Positions 43,994 through 54,217 of a stretch of DNA of 64,000 nucleotides are shown piece after piece (the stretch's first letter is position 1; each line of letters begins with the position of its first letter). The translations under genes and the position numbers were made by a program. The stretch covers positions 1 to 64,000 of the forward strand of contig NZ_SMKK01000015.1 of the NCBI RefSeq assembly GCF_004348425.1. Reading direction: 5' to 3'. The notes beneath the pieces were generated by a model. The model had not been told where the DNA came from and did no database searches. It worked only from the letters and a program-made list of their open reading frames with translations. The DNA is from Actinomadura sp. 7K507 (GTDB lineage: Bacteria > Actinomycetota > Actinomycetes > Streptosporangiales > Streptosporangiaceae).

Positions 43994-44689
43994 GTGCTCG
44001 TCGCCGGGTTCCCCGCTGGATCGTTCGCCGCGAACTGCTACGTCGTGGCGCCCGCCGCGGGCGAGGAATGCGTCATCATCGACCCCGGCCAGGACGCCGA
44101 GGGCGGGATCGAGGAGATCCTGCGCGAGCACCGGCTGAAGCCGGTCGCGGTGCTGCTGACGCACGGCCATCTCGATCACGTCTGGTCGGTGGCGCCGGTC
44201 TGCGGCGCCAAGGACGTCCCCGCCTACATCCACCCGGACGACCGTGACCTGCTCACCGACCCGGCGAAGGGACTGTCGCTGGGCGCCGGGCAGCAGATGT
44301 TCGGCGGCCTGGAGCTGTCCGAGCCGGACGAGGTGAAGGAACTGGCCGACGGGGCGGCGCTGGAGCTGGCCGGGCTGAGCTTCACCGTCGACCACGCGCC
44401 GGGCCATACGCCCGGGTCGGTGACGTTCCGGACGCCGGAGACGCGGGAACTCCCGGACGTGATGTTCACCGGGGACCTGCTGTTCGCCGGGTCGATCGGA
44501 CGCACCGACCTGCCGGGCGGATCGTACGAGGAGATCCTCGCGAGCCTGTCCCGGGTGTGCCTCGGCATGCCCGACGAGACGGCCGTCCTGCCCGGCCACG
44601 GGACACAGACCACAATCGGCCGCGAGCGCGCCACGAATCCGTTCCTCTCGGAACTGACGCCGCCGGACGGCCCCAGCAAGGGATTCTGA
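43994..44689 (+). CDS. MBL-fold (glyoxalase II-like) hydrolase
   Basis: 231 aa. Zinc motif LTHGHLDHVWSV (HxHxDH), HAPGHTPGSV (third-ligand His), FTGDLLFAGSIGRTDLPGG (bridging Asp) and LPGHGTQT (last His). Closest in pattern to hydroxyacylglutathione hydrolase-like MBL proteins found before hisS in actinobacteria. GTG start behind AAGGAAGG (6 nt). hisS starts 12 nt downstream. Confidence 0.93.
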   Translation: MLVAGFPAGSFAANCYVVAPAAGEECVIIDPGQDAEGGIEEILREHRLKPVAVLLTHGHLDHVWSVAPVCGAKDVPAYIHPDDRDLLTDPAKGLSLGAGQQMFGGLELSEPDEVKELADGAALELAGLSFTVDHAPGHTPGSVTFRTPETRELPDVMFTGDLLFAGSIGRTDLPGGSYEEILASLSRVCLGMPDETAVLPGHGTQTTIGRERATNPFLSELTPPDGPSKGF

Positions 44690-44701
44690 GCCAAAAAGAT
44701 C

Positions 44702-45982
44702 ATGAGTTCGAGCTTCCGGGCCCCCAAGGGGGTCAGTGAATACGTCCCGCCGCGCGCGGACCTCTTCTATGCCATCCGGGAGGCGTTCGCCGAGCAGGCG
44801 CGGCTGGCCGGCTACGGCTACCTGGAGCTGGCCGTCTTCGAGGACACCAACCTGTTCAGGCGGGGCGTCGGCGAGTCCACCGACGTGGTGTCCAAGGAGA
44901 TGTACACGTTCGAGGACCGCGGCGGCCGGTCGCTGACGCTGCGTCCCGAGTTCACCGCCTCGGTCCTGCGGTCGGTGCTGGAGAACAACCTCCACAAGGG
45001 CGCGCTGCCGGTGAAGGTGTGGACGACCGGGCCCGCGTTCCGCGCCGAACGTCCCCAGCAGGGCCGCTACCGGCAGTTCTACCAGCTCGACCTGGAGGCG
45101 ATCGGCAGCGAGGACCCGCAGGTCGACGCGGAGACGATCGCGATCGCGTGGAACTGGTACCGCTCGCTCGGGCTGACCCGGGTGCGGCTGCTGCTGAACT
45201 CGCTCGGCTGCAAGGAGTGCCGTCCCGCCTACCGGGCCCTGCTGCAGGACTTCCTGCGCGGCCTGGACCTGGACGACGACACCCGCGCCCGCGTCGAGAT
45301 CAACCCGCTGCGGGTCCTGGACGACAAGCGCCCGCAGGTCAGGGACCAGGTCGCGGGCGCGCCGCTGATGGCCGACCACCTGTGCCCGGCCTGCAAGGCC
45401 CACCACGACCGGGTCCGCGAGCTGCTCGCCGGCCTCGGCATCGGCTGGGAGGACACCCCCGCCCTCGTCCGCGGCCTGGACTACTACACCCGGACGACCT
45501 ACGAGTTCGACCACCCGCTGCTCGGCGCCCAGTCCGGCATCGGCGGCGGTGGCCGCTACGACGGGCTGTCGGAGGACATCGGCGGCCCGCCGCTGCCCGG
45601 CATCGGGTTCGGGCTCGGCCTGGACCGCACCATCCTGGCGCTCGAAGCGGAGTCGCAGCAGGAGCAGGGCGCCGCGTTCGCCGTCCGGCCGCGCTGCGAG
45701 GCCTTCGGTGTCGCGCTCGGCGACGCCGCCGGGCGCCGCATGTTCACGCTCGTCGACGAGCTGCGCCGCGCCGGGATCGCCGCCGACATGGCGTTCGGCG
45801 GCAAGAAGCTGAAGGGCGCCATGAAGGACGCGGACCGCTCCGGTGCCCGCTACGCCGTGATCCTCGGGGAGCGAGATATCGCGGACGGCGTCGCCCAGGT
45901 CAAGGACCTGGCCGAGGGCGAGCAGGCGGCCGTCCCCCTCGCCGACATCATCACGACGTTGAAGGAAAGGCTCTCCAAATGA
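44702..45982 (+). CDS. hisS: Histidyl-tRNA synthetase
   Basis: Class II enzyme, 426 aa: [29 protein letters not shown] (motif 2 region), the histidine-A-type [14 protein letters not shown] and [24 protein letters not shown] (motif 3) and a C-terminal anticodon domain. A CKECRP...[10 protein letters not shown] Cys cluster (about 164-235) marks a zinc-binding insertion as in the group of HisRS that includes clostridial/actinobacterial forms (recalled). Its TGA overlaps the aspS ATG. Confidence 0.95.
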   Translation: MSSSFRAPKGVSEYVPPRADLFYAIREAFAEQARLAGYGYLELAVFEDTNLFRRGVGESTDVVSKEMYTFEDRGGRSLTLRPEFTASVLRSVLENNLHKGALPVKVWTTGPAFRAERPQQGRYRQFYQLDLEAIGSEDPQVDAETIAIAWNWYRSLGLTRVRLLLNSLGCKECRPAYRALLQDFLRGLDLDDDTRARVEINPLRVLDDKRPQVRDQVAGAPLMADHLCPACKAHHDRVRELLAGLGIGWEDTPALVRGLDYYTRTTYEFDHPLLGAQSGIGGGGRYDGLSEDIGGPPLPGIGFGLGLDRTILALEAESQQEQGAAFAVRPRCEAFGVALGDAAGRRMFTLVDELRRAGIAADMAFGGKKLKGAMKDADRSGARYAVILGERDIADGVAQVKDLAEGEQAAVPLADIITTLKERLSK

Positions 45983-47745
45983 TCCGCACGCACGAGGCGG
46001 GGACGCTCCGCAAGGAGCACGCCGGGCAGCAGGTCACGCTGGCCGGCTGGGTCGGCCGCCGCCGCGACCACGGCGGCGTCACGTTCATCGACCTGCGCGA
46101 CGCGTCCGGGACCGCGCAGGTCGTGTTCCGGGAAGAGGACACCGCGCATGACCTGCGCGCGGAGTTCTGCGTGAAGGTCGTCGGGGAAGTCCGCGTCCGG
46201 CCGGAGGGCAACGAGAACCCCGAGCTGCCGACCGGGGACATCGAGGTCGCCGCCACCGACATCGAGGTGCTGTCGGACGCGGCGCCGCTGCCGTTCCCGA
46301 TCGAGGGCGACGTCAACGTCAACGAGGAGATCCGGCTCAAGTACCGGTACCTGGACCTGCGCCGCGACGCCGTCGCGCGGGCCATGAAGGTCCGGTCCGA
46401 GGCGTCGTTCCTGACGCACGAGGTGATGCGCGAGCACGGCTTCGTCAACGTCGAGACCCCGACGCTGACCCGGTCGACGCCCGAGGGCGCGCGCGACTTC
46501 CTGGTCCCCGTCCGGCTCCAGCCGGGGCACTGGTACGCGCTGCCGCAGTCGCCGCAGCTGTTCAAGCAGCTGCTCATGGTCGGCGGGCTGGAGCGCTACT
46601 ACCAGATCGCCCGCTGCTACCGGGACGAGGACTTCCGCGCCGACCGGCAGCCGGAGTTCACCCAGATCGACATCGAGATGTCGTTCGCCGACCAGGACGA
46701 CGTCCTGGCGGTGTCCGAGGACCTCGTCTCCCGCCTCTGGAAGGAGATCGACGGGTACGAGATCCCCCTGCCGATCCCCCACATCACCTACGCCGACGCG
46801 ATGGCCCGCTACGGCTCAGACAAACCCGACCTGCGGTTCGGCCTGGAACTGACCGAGATGACCGAGTACTTCGCCGGCACGTCGTTCCGCGTGTTCCAGG
46901 CCCCGTACGTCGGCGCGGTCGTCATGCCCGGCGGCGCGGCCCAGACCCGCAAGGAGCTGGACGGCTGGCAGGACTGGGCCAAGGCCCGCGGCGCCCGCGG
47001 CCTCGCGTACGTGCTCGTCCAGGAGGACGGGACGCTCGGCGGCCCCGTCGCCAAGAACCTGTCCGACCCCGAGAAGGAGGGGCTGGCCGCCGCGACCGGC
47101 GCCGGCATCGGCGACGCGATCTTCTTCGGCGCGGGCAAGCGGCACGCCACGCAGGAACTGCTCGGCGCCGCCCGGCTGGAGATCGGCCGCCGCCGCGAGC
47201 TGATCGACGAGAAGGCGTGGAAGTTCGTGTGGGTCGTCGACGCGCCGGTCTTCGAGCCGGTCGAGGACGCCAAGGGCGAGCACATCGGCTGGACGGCCGT
47301 GCACCACCCGTTCACCGCGCCGAAGCCGGAGTTCGCCGCGACCTTCCAGGACGACCCGGGCGGCGCCCTCGCCAACGCCTACGACCTCGTCCTGAACGGC
47401 ACCGAGATCGGCGGCGGGTCCCTCCGTATCCACCGCGCGGAGATGCAGCAGCGGGTGTTCGACGTGCTCGGCATGTCGAAGGAGGACGCCGAGTCGAAGT
47501 TCGGTTTCCTGCTGGAGGCGTTCAAGTTCGGGCCGCCCCCGCACGGCGGCATCGCGTTCGGCTGGGACCGTATGGTGATGCTCCTGGCCGGGCAGGACTC
47601 GATCCGCGACGTGATCGCCTTCCCGAAGGCCGCGTCCGGCTACGACCCGCTGACGGCCGCACCGACGCCGATCACGCCGCAGCAGCGCGCGGAGGCAGGC
47701 GTCGACGTGGACCCCGGCGCCGAGGAAGAGCCCGCCGCGAGCTGA
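45979..47745 (+). CDS. aspS: Aspartyl-tRNA synthetase
   Basis: 588 aa: N-terminal OB-fold ([22 protein letters not shown]), class II core (motif 1 region [16 protein letters not shown], motif 2 [24 protein letters not shown]), the bacterial GAD insert, and motif 3 [17 protein letters not shown]. The start is ATG 45979, overlapping hisS (ATGA); the longer frame upstream is a shadow. It may be discriminating or non-discriminating for tRNA-Asn; this cannot be told without checking for asnS/gatCAB. Confidence 0.97.
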   Translation: MIRTHEAGTLRKEHAGQQVTLAGWVGRRRDHGGVTFIDLRDASGTAQVVFREEDTAHDLRAEFCVKVVGEVRVRPEGNENPELPTGDIEVAATDIEVLSDAAPLPFPIEGDVNVNEEIRLKYRYLDLRRDAVARAMKVRSEASFLTHEVMREHGFVNVETPTLTRSTPEGARDFLVPVRLQPGHWYALPQSPQLFKQLLMVGGLERYYQIARCYRDEDFRADRQPEFTQIDIEMSFADQDDVLAVSEDLVSRLWKEIDGYEIPLPIPHITYADAMARYGSDKPDLRFGLELTEMTEYFAGTSFRVFQAPYVGAVVMPGGAAQTRKELDGWQDWAKARGARGLAYVLVQEDGTLGGPVAKNLSDPEKEGLAAATGAGIGDAIFFGAGKRHATQELLGAARLEIGRRRELIDEKAWKFVWVVDAPVFEPVEDAKGEHIGWTAVHHPFTAPKPEFAATFQDDPGGALANAYDLVLNGTEIGGGSLRIHRAEMQQRVFDVLGMSKEDAESKFGFLLEAFKFGPPPHGGIAFGWDRMVMLLAGQDSIRDVIAFPKAASGYDPLTAAPTPITPQQRAEAGVDVDPGAEEEPAAS

Positions 47746-47769
47746 ACCGGGACGGGTGGCGCCGCGCTC

Positions 47770-50376
47770 TTACCGCGCGGCGCCGCTGGTCGTGCGGTAC
47801 ACGTCGTACACGCCGTCGATGGAGCGGACGGCCTTCAGCACGTGGCCGAGGTGCTTCGGGTCGCCCATCTCGAACGTGAAGCGGCTGACGGCGACGCGGT
47901 CGCGGGTCGTGGTGACCGACGCCGACAGGATGTTGACGTGCTGGTCGGACAGCACGCGGGTCACGTCCGACAGCAGCCGGGGACGGTCGAGGGCCTCGAC
48001 CTGGATGGCGACCAGGAAGACCGAGTCCTCGCCCGGGGACCATTTGACGTCGATCAGCCGGTCGGGCTGCGCCTTCAGGCTCTCGATGTTGGAGCAGTCG
48101 GCGCGGTGGACCGACACGCCGTGGCCGCGCGTCACGAACCCGACGATGTCGTCGCCCGGGACGGGGGTACAGCAGCGCGACAGCCGCACCCACACGTCGG
48201 GGTCGTCCGCGACGACGACGCCGGGGTCGCCCGCGGGACGGCTCCGCTTGCGGCGGGTCGGCAGCGCGATCTCGGCGAGGTCCTCTTCGGCGCTCTCCAC
48301 CCCGCCGAGGGCGTCCACGAGACGCTGGACGACGTGCTGCGCGGACACCTGGCTCTCGCCGACGGCGGCGTACAGGGACGAGACGTCCGGGTAGCGCATG
48401 TCGCGGGCCAGGGCGAGCAGCGCCTCACCGGACATCATCCGCTGCAGCGGCATGTTCTGCTTGCGCATCGCGCGGGCGATGGCGTCCTTGCCGGACTCGA
48501 TCGCCGTGTCGCGGCGTTCCTTGGAGAACCAGTGCTTGATCTTGTTGCGGGCGCGGGCGCTCTTGACGAAGCCGAGCCAGTCGCGGCTCGGGCCGGCGTC
48601 CTGCGACTTGGAGGTGAAGACCTCGACGGTGTCGCCGTTGTCGAGGGTCGATTCGAGCGGGACGAGTCGCCCGTTGACACGGGCGCCGATACATCGGTGC
48701 CCGACCTCGGTGTGGATCGCGTACGCGAAGTCGACGGGCGTCGCGCCCTGCGGCAGCGCGATCACGTCGCCCTTCGGGGTGAACACGAACACCTCGGAGA
48801 CCGACAGGTCGAACCGCAGCGACTCCAGGAACTCCGCCGGGTCGGCGGTCTCCTTCTGCCAGTCGAGGAGCTGGCGGAGCCACTGCATGTCACCGGCCTT
48901 GCGGCCGCCGACCGTCTCCTCCTTGTACTTCCAGTGCGCGGCGACGCCGTACTCGGCGCGGCGGTGCATCCCCCAGGTGCGGATCTGCAGCTCGACGGGC
49001 TTGCCCTCGGAGCCGATCACCGTCGTGTGCAGCGACTGGTACATGTTGAACTTCGGCATCGCGATGTAGTCCTTGAACCGGCCGGGGACCGGGTTCCACC
49101 GCGCGTGGATCGACCCGAGGGCGGCGTAGCAGTCGCGGACGCTGTCGACGAGGACCCGGATGCCGACCAGGTCGTAGATGTCGTCGAAGCTGACGTCCCG
49201 CGCGATCATCTTCTGGTAGATCGAGTAGTAGTGCTTCGGCCGGCCGGTGACGGTGGCCTTGATCCGCGCCTCGCGCAGGTCGGTGGAGACGTGCTCGATC
49301 ACGTCCTGCAGATGGACGTCGCGGCGCGGGGCGCGCTCGGACACCAGCCGGGCGATCTCGTCGAACCGCTTGGGGTACATCGTGGCGAACGCGAGGTCCT
49401 CCAGCTCCCACTTCAGCGTGTTCATCCCGAGGCGGTGCGCGAGCGGCGCGAACACCTCCAGGGTCTCGCGCGCCTTCTTCTCCTGCTTGTGCCGCGGCAT
49501 GTAGCGCAGCGTGCGCATGTTGTGCAGCCGGTCGCCGAGCTTGATCACCAGGACGCGGATGTCGCGGGACATGGCCACGACCATCTTGCGGACCGTCTCG
49601 GCCTCGGCCGCCTCCCCGTACTTGACCTTGTCGAGCTTGGTGACGCCGTCGACCAGGGCGGCGATCTCGTCGCCGAAGTCGTCCCGGAGCTGGTCGAGCG
49701 TGTACGAGGTGTCCTCGACGGTGTCGTGCAGCAGCGCCGCGCAGAGCGTCTCGGTGTTCATGCCGAGCTCGGCGAGGATGGTGGCGACGGCGAGGGGATG
49801 CGTGATGTACGGGTCGCCGCTCTTGCGCTTCTGGTCGCGGTGATGGTGAGCGGCGACGTCGTAGGCGCGCTCGACGAGCCGGAGGTCCGCCTTGGGGTGG
49901 GTGTTGCGGACGGTCTTGATCAGTGGTTCTAGTACGGGGTTCATAGCGGAGCCGCGCTGGGCGCCCAGCCTGGCGAGCCTACGGCGCACCCGGGCGGCAG
50001 ACGGTGGAATCGCGGCCGGCGTGGGCCTGGGCGGAACGTCGGGCTGGGACGGATCGACGGGCTCTCCGGCGGGCTGGGCCGGAGCCGCGGGATCCGCCGG
50101 AACGGCGGAATCGGACTCGCCGGCGCCCTCGATGGGCTGCTCGGGCGGCTGCTCGGAAGGCTGTTCAGGGGCCTGGTCGGCGGGCGCTTCGGGGGCCTGC
50201 CCGGTGGCGGCCCGGCCGGGGGGCGGCGGCCCGCCCCGTGCGGCGCGGCCCGGCGGCTCGGCGGACGCTCCGGCCGTCCGGACGGCCCGCTCCCCCGCGG
50301 TGTCCCGCGCCGGGCGGGTCTCGGCGGCCGTGGCGGCGTCGTTCACCGCGCCGGTCGATACCACCTCACCGGGCAC
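47770..50376 (-). CDS. rel: Bifunctional (p)ppGpp synthetase/hydrolase
   Basis: Stringent-response enzyme. A 140-residue Pro/Ala/Gln/Glu-rich N-terminal extension precedes the HD hydrolase ([26 protein letters not shown]), the synthetase ([36 protein letters not shown]), TGS ([28 protein letters not shown]), a zinc-finger-like region ([27 protein letters not shown]) and the ACT domain. Both HD and synthetase active sites look intact. Total 868 aa, longer than usual; internal ATG at MNPVLEPL (about residue 144) is a possible alternative start. apt lies upstream. Confidence 0.95.
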   Translation of the reverse strand: MPGEVVSTGAVNDAATAAETRPARDTAGERAVRTAGASAEPPGRAARGGPPPPGRAATGQAPEAPADQAPEQPSEQPPEQPIEGAGESDSAVPADPAAPAQPAGEPVDPSQPDVPPRPTPAAIPPSAARVRRRLARLGAQRGSAMNPVLEPLIKTVRNTHPKADLRLVERAYDVAAHHHRDQKRKSGDPYITHPLAVATILAELGMNTETLCAALLHDTVEDTSYTLDQLRDDFGDEIAALVDGVTKLDKVKYGEAAEAETVRKMVVAMSRDIRVLVIKLGDRLHNMRTLRYMPRHKQEKKARETLEVFAPLAHRLGMNTLKWELEDLAFATMYPKRFDEIARLVSERAPRRDVHLQDVIEHVSTDLREARIKATVTGRPKHYYSIYQKMIARDVSFDDIYDLVGIRVLVDSVRDCYAALGSIHARWNPVPGRFKDYIAMPKFNMYQSLHTTVIGSEGKPVELQIRTWGMHRRAEYGVAAHWKYKEETVGGRKAGDMQWLRQLLDWQKETADPAEFLESLRFDLSVSEVFVFTPKGDVIALPQGATPVDFAYAIHTEVGHRCIGARVNGRLVPLESTLDNGDTVEVFTSKSQDAGPSRDWLGFVKSARARNKIKHWFSKERRDTAIESGKDAIARAMRKQNMPLQRMMSGEALLALARDMRYPDVSSLYAAVGESQVSAQHVVQRLVDALGGVESAEEDLAEIALPTRRKRSRPAGDPGVVVADDPDVWVRLSRCCTPVPGDDIVGFVTRGHGVSVHRADCSNIESLKAQPDRLIDVKWSPGEDSVFLVAIQVEALDRPRLLSDVTRVLSDQHVNILSASVTTTRDRVAVSRFTFEMGDPKHLGHVLKAVRSIDGVYDVYRTTSGAAR

Positions 50377-50478
50377 CCAGCCTCCTTAGTCCATCGGGCG
50401 CACGTTCGCCGCGCCCTGCGGGTGCGCCCGTCCCCACCGGACCCTGATGTCGCCAGTGTATCCGGCGGCCATCCGGTC

Positions 50479-51003
50479 CTAGACGGTGACCAGCGAATGG
50501 ACGTCCAGATTCCCCAGCTTGCCGCGTCCGTGCAGGAACGACAGTTCGAGGAGCACCGACAGGCCGACGACCTCCGCTCCGCTGCGGCGGACGAGTTCTG
50601 AGGCCGCCCTGGCCGTCCCGCCGGTGGCGAGGACGTCGTCGACGATCAGCACACGGTCACCGGGCTCGAGCGCGTCGCGGTGGATCTCGATCGTCTCGGT
50701 CCCGTACTCGAGATCATAGGTCTCCTCGTGCGTCCGCGACGGCAGCTTCCCCTTTTTGCGCACGGGGACGAACCCCGCGCCGAAGTGGTAGGCGACCGGC
50801 GCGGCGACGATGAACCCGCGGGCCTCGATGCCGACGATCTTGTCGATGGTGCCGCGGCCGTGGTGGTTGACGATCGCGTCCACCACGCCGGCGAACGCGA
50901 CGTGGTCGGCCAGCAGGGGGGTGATGTCCTTGAAGACCACCCCGGGCTTGGGGTAGTCGTCCACGTCGCGGATCCGCTCCTGGATCAGCTTGCCGAGGTC
51001 CAC
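50479..51003 (-). CDS. apt: Adenine phosphoribosyltransferase
   Basis: Salvages adenine to AMP. 174 aa with FKDITPLLAD, GIEARGFIVAAPVAYHFG, VRKKGKLP and the PRPP-binding loop RVLIVDDVLATGGTA. ATG start. In actinobacteria apt normally follows secF; here it follows yajC directly after 184 nt, then rel. Confidence 0.96.
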   Translation of the reverse strand: MDLGKLIQERIRDVDDYPKPGVVFKDITPLLADHVAFAGVVDAIVNHHGRGTIDKIVGIEARGFIVAAPVAYHFGAGFVPVRKKGKLPSRTHEETYDLEYGTETIEIHRDALEPGDRVLIVDDVLATGGTARAASELVRRSGAEVVGLSVLLELSFLHGRGKLGNLDVHSLVTV

Positions 51004-51073
51004 GATGTGCTCTCCTGCCTGCCGCCGCGTCGGCCGACGCGGATGGGGGCCGATGGGAGGGCGGCAGACGAAG

Positions 51074-51100
51074 ACGGCGACCGGCTCGTGCCGTCGCCGT
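51074..51100. terminator. Hairpin between yajC and apt
   Basis: ACGGCGAC (51074-51081) pairs perfectly with GTCGCCGT (51093-51100). It sits in the 184-nt yajC-apt gap, where secD and secF are usually found, and may end the yajC transcript. No U-tract on the minus strand. Confidence 0.45.
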
Positions 51101-51125
51101 TCTCGTCTCCCCCGCCCTCACCGCC

Positions 51126-51151
51126 GGGCCGGTGTTCTGGGCCGGTGTTCT
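51126..51151. repeat. 13-bp tandem duplication in the yajC-apt gap
   Basis: GGGCCGGTGTTCT occurs twice head to tail (51126-51138, 51139-51151). Non-coding. Possible trace of rearrangement where secDF is absent. Confidence 0.7.
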
Positions 51152-51187
51152 GGCCCGGGACCGGAGCTGAAGGGGCCCTGAAAGGGG

Positions 51188-51688
51188 TCAGCTGTCGGAC
51201 TTGTCCGCAGCCTTGACCTTCGTCCTCTTCGGCTTGGACTTGGGCTCCTCGGCCTCGGCGGTCTCCTCCGCCTCGGCGTCCTCGTCCTCGTCCGCGGCCT
51301 CGTCGTCGCCGGCGTCGTCCTTGGAGAGGTCGACGCGGTCGCCGTCCTCGTCGTCGTCCTCGTCGTCCTCGTCGTCGAGGTCCTCGGGCTCGTCGTCCTT
51401 GAGGACCTGCATGACGGCCTGCTTGACGAAGTGGACCTCGATGCCGTCCGCGATCTCCAGGAGAAGGCCGTCGTCGTCGACCTCCACCACGGTCGCCTTC
51501 ATACCGCTGGTCGTCAGCACGCGCGCACCGGGCTCGATGGCGCTCTGCATCTGCATCTGCTCCTTGCGGCGCTTGCTCTGCGGCCGGATGAGCAGGAAGT
51601 AGAAGACCAGGGGAATGGCGAGAAGGAGAAGCAGGTTGAAGGCCCCGCTACCGCCGGACTCCGCCGCAATGATCATGTCGCCACCCAT
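51188..51688 (-). CDS. yajC: Preprotein translocase subunit YajC
   Basis: Accessory Sec membrane protein. 166 aa: one N-terminal membrane helix (LLLLLAIPLVFYFLLIRPQSKRRKE, about 19-44), the conserved core GARVLTTSGMKATVVEVDDDGLLLEIADGIEVHFVKQAVMQVL, then an extremely acidic 80-residue Asp/Glu/Ala tail ending in a basic KPKRTKVKAADKSDS. YajC normally works with SecD and SecF, whose genes are not next to it here. Confidence 0.93.
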   Translation of the reverse strand: MGGDMIIAAESGGSGAFNLLLLLAIPLVFYFLLIRPQSKRRKEQMQMQSAIEPGARVLTTSGMKATVVEVDDDGLLLEIADGIEVHFVKQAVMQVLKDDEPEDLDDEDDEDDDEDGDRVDLSKDDAGDDEAADEDEDAEAEETAEAEEPKSKPKRTKVKAADKSDS

Positions 51689-51864
51689 TACTGGGGCATC
51701 CTTCCGATGTGGTTAAGCCCAGCCTGGTGACCGGACCGGTGAAATGCAACGGGACCGCCGGCTGGAGCGGTGAATCAAGTCCCGGAGTCTAGAGAGTACG
51801 CCAGACCCCGGCAACGACGTGACGACCGGCGGCGCCCGGAAGTTCCCAACCCGTTATGGGACGA

Positions 51865-52929
51865 TCACGATTCGGACGCCGCGTCCCCTCCTACGTCGAA
51901 CAGCGTCCCCGCCATCGGCGCCGTCGGCGGCTGGGCGAGGCCCAGATGCGCCCACGCGGCGGCCGTGGCGATCCGCCCCCTCGGCGTCCTCGCCAGCAGG
52001 CCCTGCCGGACGAGGAACGGCTCCGCGACGACCTCCACGGTCTCGGGTTCCTCCCCCACCGACACGGCCAGCGTCGACAGCCCCACGGGGCCGCCGCCGA
52101 ACTTGCGCATCAGCGACTCCAGTACGGCACGGTCGAGCCGGTCAAGGCCCCGTTCGTCCACCTCGTACAACGCGAGGGCGGCCCGCGCTGATTCCTGGGT
52201 GATGATCCCGTCGGCGCGCACCTCGGCGTAGTCGCGGACGCGGCGCAGCAGCCGGTTGGCGATACGGGGCGTGCCCCGGGAGCGGCCGGCGACCTCGGCG
52301 GCCGCCTCGTCGCCGATCTCCACGTCCAGGAGCGCCGCCGACCGCCGGACGATGATCTCCAGTTCGGCCGGCTCGTAGAAGTCCATGTGCGCGACGAACC
52401 CGAACCTGTCGCGCAGCGGGCCCGGCAGCATCCCCGCCCGGGTGGTGGCGCCGACCAGGGTGAAGGGCGCGACGTCCAGGGGGATCGCGGTCGCTCCCGG
52501 GCCCTTTCCGACGACGACGTCGACCCGGAAGTCCTCCATGGCCATGTAGAGCATCTCCTCGGCCGGGCGCGCCAGCCGGTGGATCTCGTCGAGGAACAGC
52601 ACCTCGCCCTCGGCGAGCGTCGACAGCACGGCCGCGAGGTCGCCGGCCCGTTCGATGGCCGGACCGGAGGAGATCCGCAGCGGCTGCCCGAGCTCCGCCG
52701 CGATGATCATGGCGAGGGTGGTCTTGCCGAGGCCCGGCCCGCCCGACAGCAGCACGTGATCGGGTGTCCGGCCGCGCCGCAGCGCGCTCTGCAGCACCAG
52801 CGACAGCTGCTCGCGCACCCGTTCCTGCCCGACGAAGTCGTCCAGCTTCCTGGGCCGCAGCGCGGCCTCGATCCGCTGCTCCTCGGCCCCGTCCGCGTCC
52901 GGCGACACGAGCCGTTCGGGTTCGCTCAT
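51865..52929 (-). CDS. ruvB: Holliday junction branch migration helicase RuvB
   Basis: AAA+ motor on RuvA-bound junctions. [19 protein letters not shown], Walker [13 protein letters not shown], Walker [20 protein letters not shown], sensor [18 protein letters not shown] and C-terminal winged helix ([23 protein letters not shown]) are intact. 354 aa from ATG 52929, overlapping ruvA by 4 nt; the upstream open frame is a shadow over ruvA. Confidence 0.97.
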   Translation of the reverse strand: MSEPERLVSPDADGAEEQRIEAALRPRKLDDFVGQERVREQLSLVLQSALRRGRTPDHVLLSGGPGLGKTTLAMIIAAELGQPLRISSGPAIERAGDLAAVLSTLAEGEVLFLDEIHRLARPAEEMLYMAMEDFRVDVVVGKGPGATAIPLDVAPFTLVGATTRAGMLPGPLRDRFGFVAHMDFYEPAELEIIVRRSAALLDVEIGDEAAAEVAGRSRGTPRIANRLLRRVRDYAEVRADGIITQESARAALALYEVDERGLDRLDRAVLESLMRKFGGGPVGLSTLAVSVGEEPETVEVVAEPFLVRQGLLARTPRGRIATAAAWAHLGLAQPPTAPMAGTLFDVGGDAASES

Positions 52930-53531
52930 TTGCTCAGCTTCTTGAGCGCCGACTTCAGCAGGGCCGCCACCGGCGGCGTCTCGGCGCCGTCCAGGTCGGC
53001 GGCGACGGCGTCCACGGCCGCGTCGGCGTCCTTGGCGGACCAGCCCAGGTTGATCAGCCCCATCTGGACCTGCTCGCGCCACGGCTCGGCGCGGGCGGGC
53101 GCGCGGGAGCCGCCGGCCCCGTCCCCGACCGGGCCGCCGAGGCGGTCCCTGAGCTCCAGGACGATGCGCTGGGCGCCCTTCTTGCCGATGCCCGGGACCT
53201 TGGTGAGGGCCGTCAGGTCCTCCCCGGCCACCGCGTGGCGCAGCGCGTTGGGCGTGTGGACGGCGAGCATCGCCAGCGCCAGGCGGGGCCCGACGCCGCT
53301 CGCCGTCTGCAGCAGCTCGAAGACCGTGCGCTCGTCGTCGTCGGCGAACCCGAACAGGGTGAGGGAGTCCTCGCGGACGACGAGGGAGGTCGGCACCTTC
53401 GCCTCGTCGCCGACCCGGAGCCCGGCCAGGGTGGCGGGGCTGCACTGCACCGCGAAACCCACACCGTGCACGTCTATCACCGCGCCGTCGGGCCCGGCGG
53501 CGGCCACCCGGCCGCTGACGAAGGCGATCAC
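52926..53531 (-). CDS. ruvA: Holliday junction DNA-binding protein RuvA
   Basis: Tetrameric junction binder. 201 aa: OB-fold ([29 protein letters not shown]), HhH motifs ([37 protein letters not shown]), and C-terminal RuvB-contact domain ([17 protein letters not shown]). The start is GTG 53531 with GGAGGA upstream, overlapping ruvC as GTGA. Confidence 0.96.
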   Translation of the reverse strand: MIAFVSGRVAAAGPDGAVIDVHGVGFAVQCSPATLAGLRVGDEAKVPTSLVVREDSLTLFGFADDDERTVFELLQTASGVGPRLALAMLAVHTPNALRHAVAGEDLTALTKVPGIGKKGAQRIVLELRDRLGGPVGDGAGGSRAPARAEPWREQVQMGLINLGWSAKDADAAVDAVAADLDGAETPPVAALLKSALKKLSK

Positions 53532-54103
53532 TGGACGCTTCCTCCTCTGGTCCGGGCGGCGAGCCGCTCGCGTTCGGCCCTGGCCGCCTCCTCGATCCGC
53601 GACCGCTGGGCGTGAGCGAGCCGCTGCTGCGCTCCCCCGCGCCAGACGTGGCAGATGGCCAGCGCGAGCGCGTCGGCGGCGTCCGCGGGCCTGGGGGCCT
53701 CCTCCAGGGAAAGCAGCCGGGTCACCATCCTGCTCACCTGGGCCTTGTCGGCGCGCCCGTTCCCGGTGACGGCGGCCTTGGCCTCGCTCGGGGTGTGCAG
53801 CGCCACCGGGAGGCCCCGGCGGGCGGCCGCCAGCATCGCGACCCCGGCGGCCTGCGCGGTGCCCATCACGGTGCGGACGTTGTGCTGGGAGAACACGCGC
53901 TCGACGGCGACGGCGTCGGGACGGAACTCCTCCATCAGCGACTCGATCCCCGACTCGATGCCCAGCAGGCGCAGGGCGGCGTCCTCGTCGGGGGCGGTGC
54001 GCACGACGGACACGTGCACCAGGTGGAGCCGTTTGCCCGGGGAGCCCTCGACGACCCCCACCCCGCACCGGGTGAGCCCGGGGTCCACCCCCATCACCCG
54101 CAA
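53528..54103 (-). CDS. ruvC: Holliday junction resolvase RuvC
   Basis: Endonuclease completing recombination. RNase H-fold acidic residues are visible in [31 protein letters not shown], and [16 protein letters not shown] prefer TTG 54103 as start: it gives the family N-terminus (M)[13 protein letters not shown] and AAGGAG lies 5 nt upstream. An ATG at 54145 would add 14 unrelated residues. 191 aa, somewhat Arg/Glu-rich C-terminal tail. Confidence 0.95.
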   Translation of the reverse strand: MRVMGVDPGLTRCGVGVVEGSPGKRLHLVHVSVVRTAPDEDAALRLLGIESGIESLMEEFRPDAVAVERVFSQHNVRTVMGTAQAAGVAMLAAARRGLPVALHTPSEAKAAVTGNGRADKAQVSRMVTRLLSLEEAPRPADAADALALAICHVWRGGAQQRLAHAQRSRIEEAARAERERLAARTRGGSVQ

Positions 54104-54217
54104 GGCCACTCCTTCGATCACCTGTTCGGCCGCCAACGCTATCAATCCGGCGTCGTCTTCGTGGAGGGGTGCGGCGGGCGTGTTCCGAGGAGAATCCCGG
54201 CTGGGGAAGAAGCCCGG

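Noticed and set aside
51004-51187. A remnant of secF or secD
   Set aside because: Translations of the 184-nt gap in the minus-strand frames show no SecD/SecF-like sequence; only a hairpin and a duplicated 13-mer.
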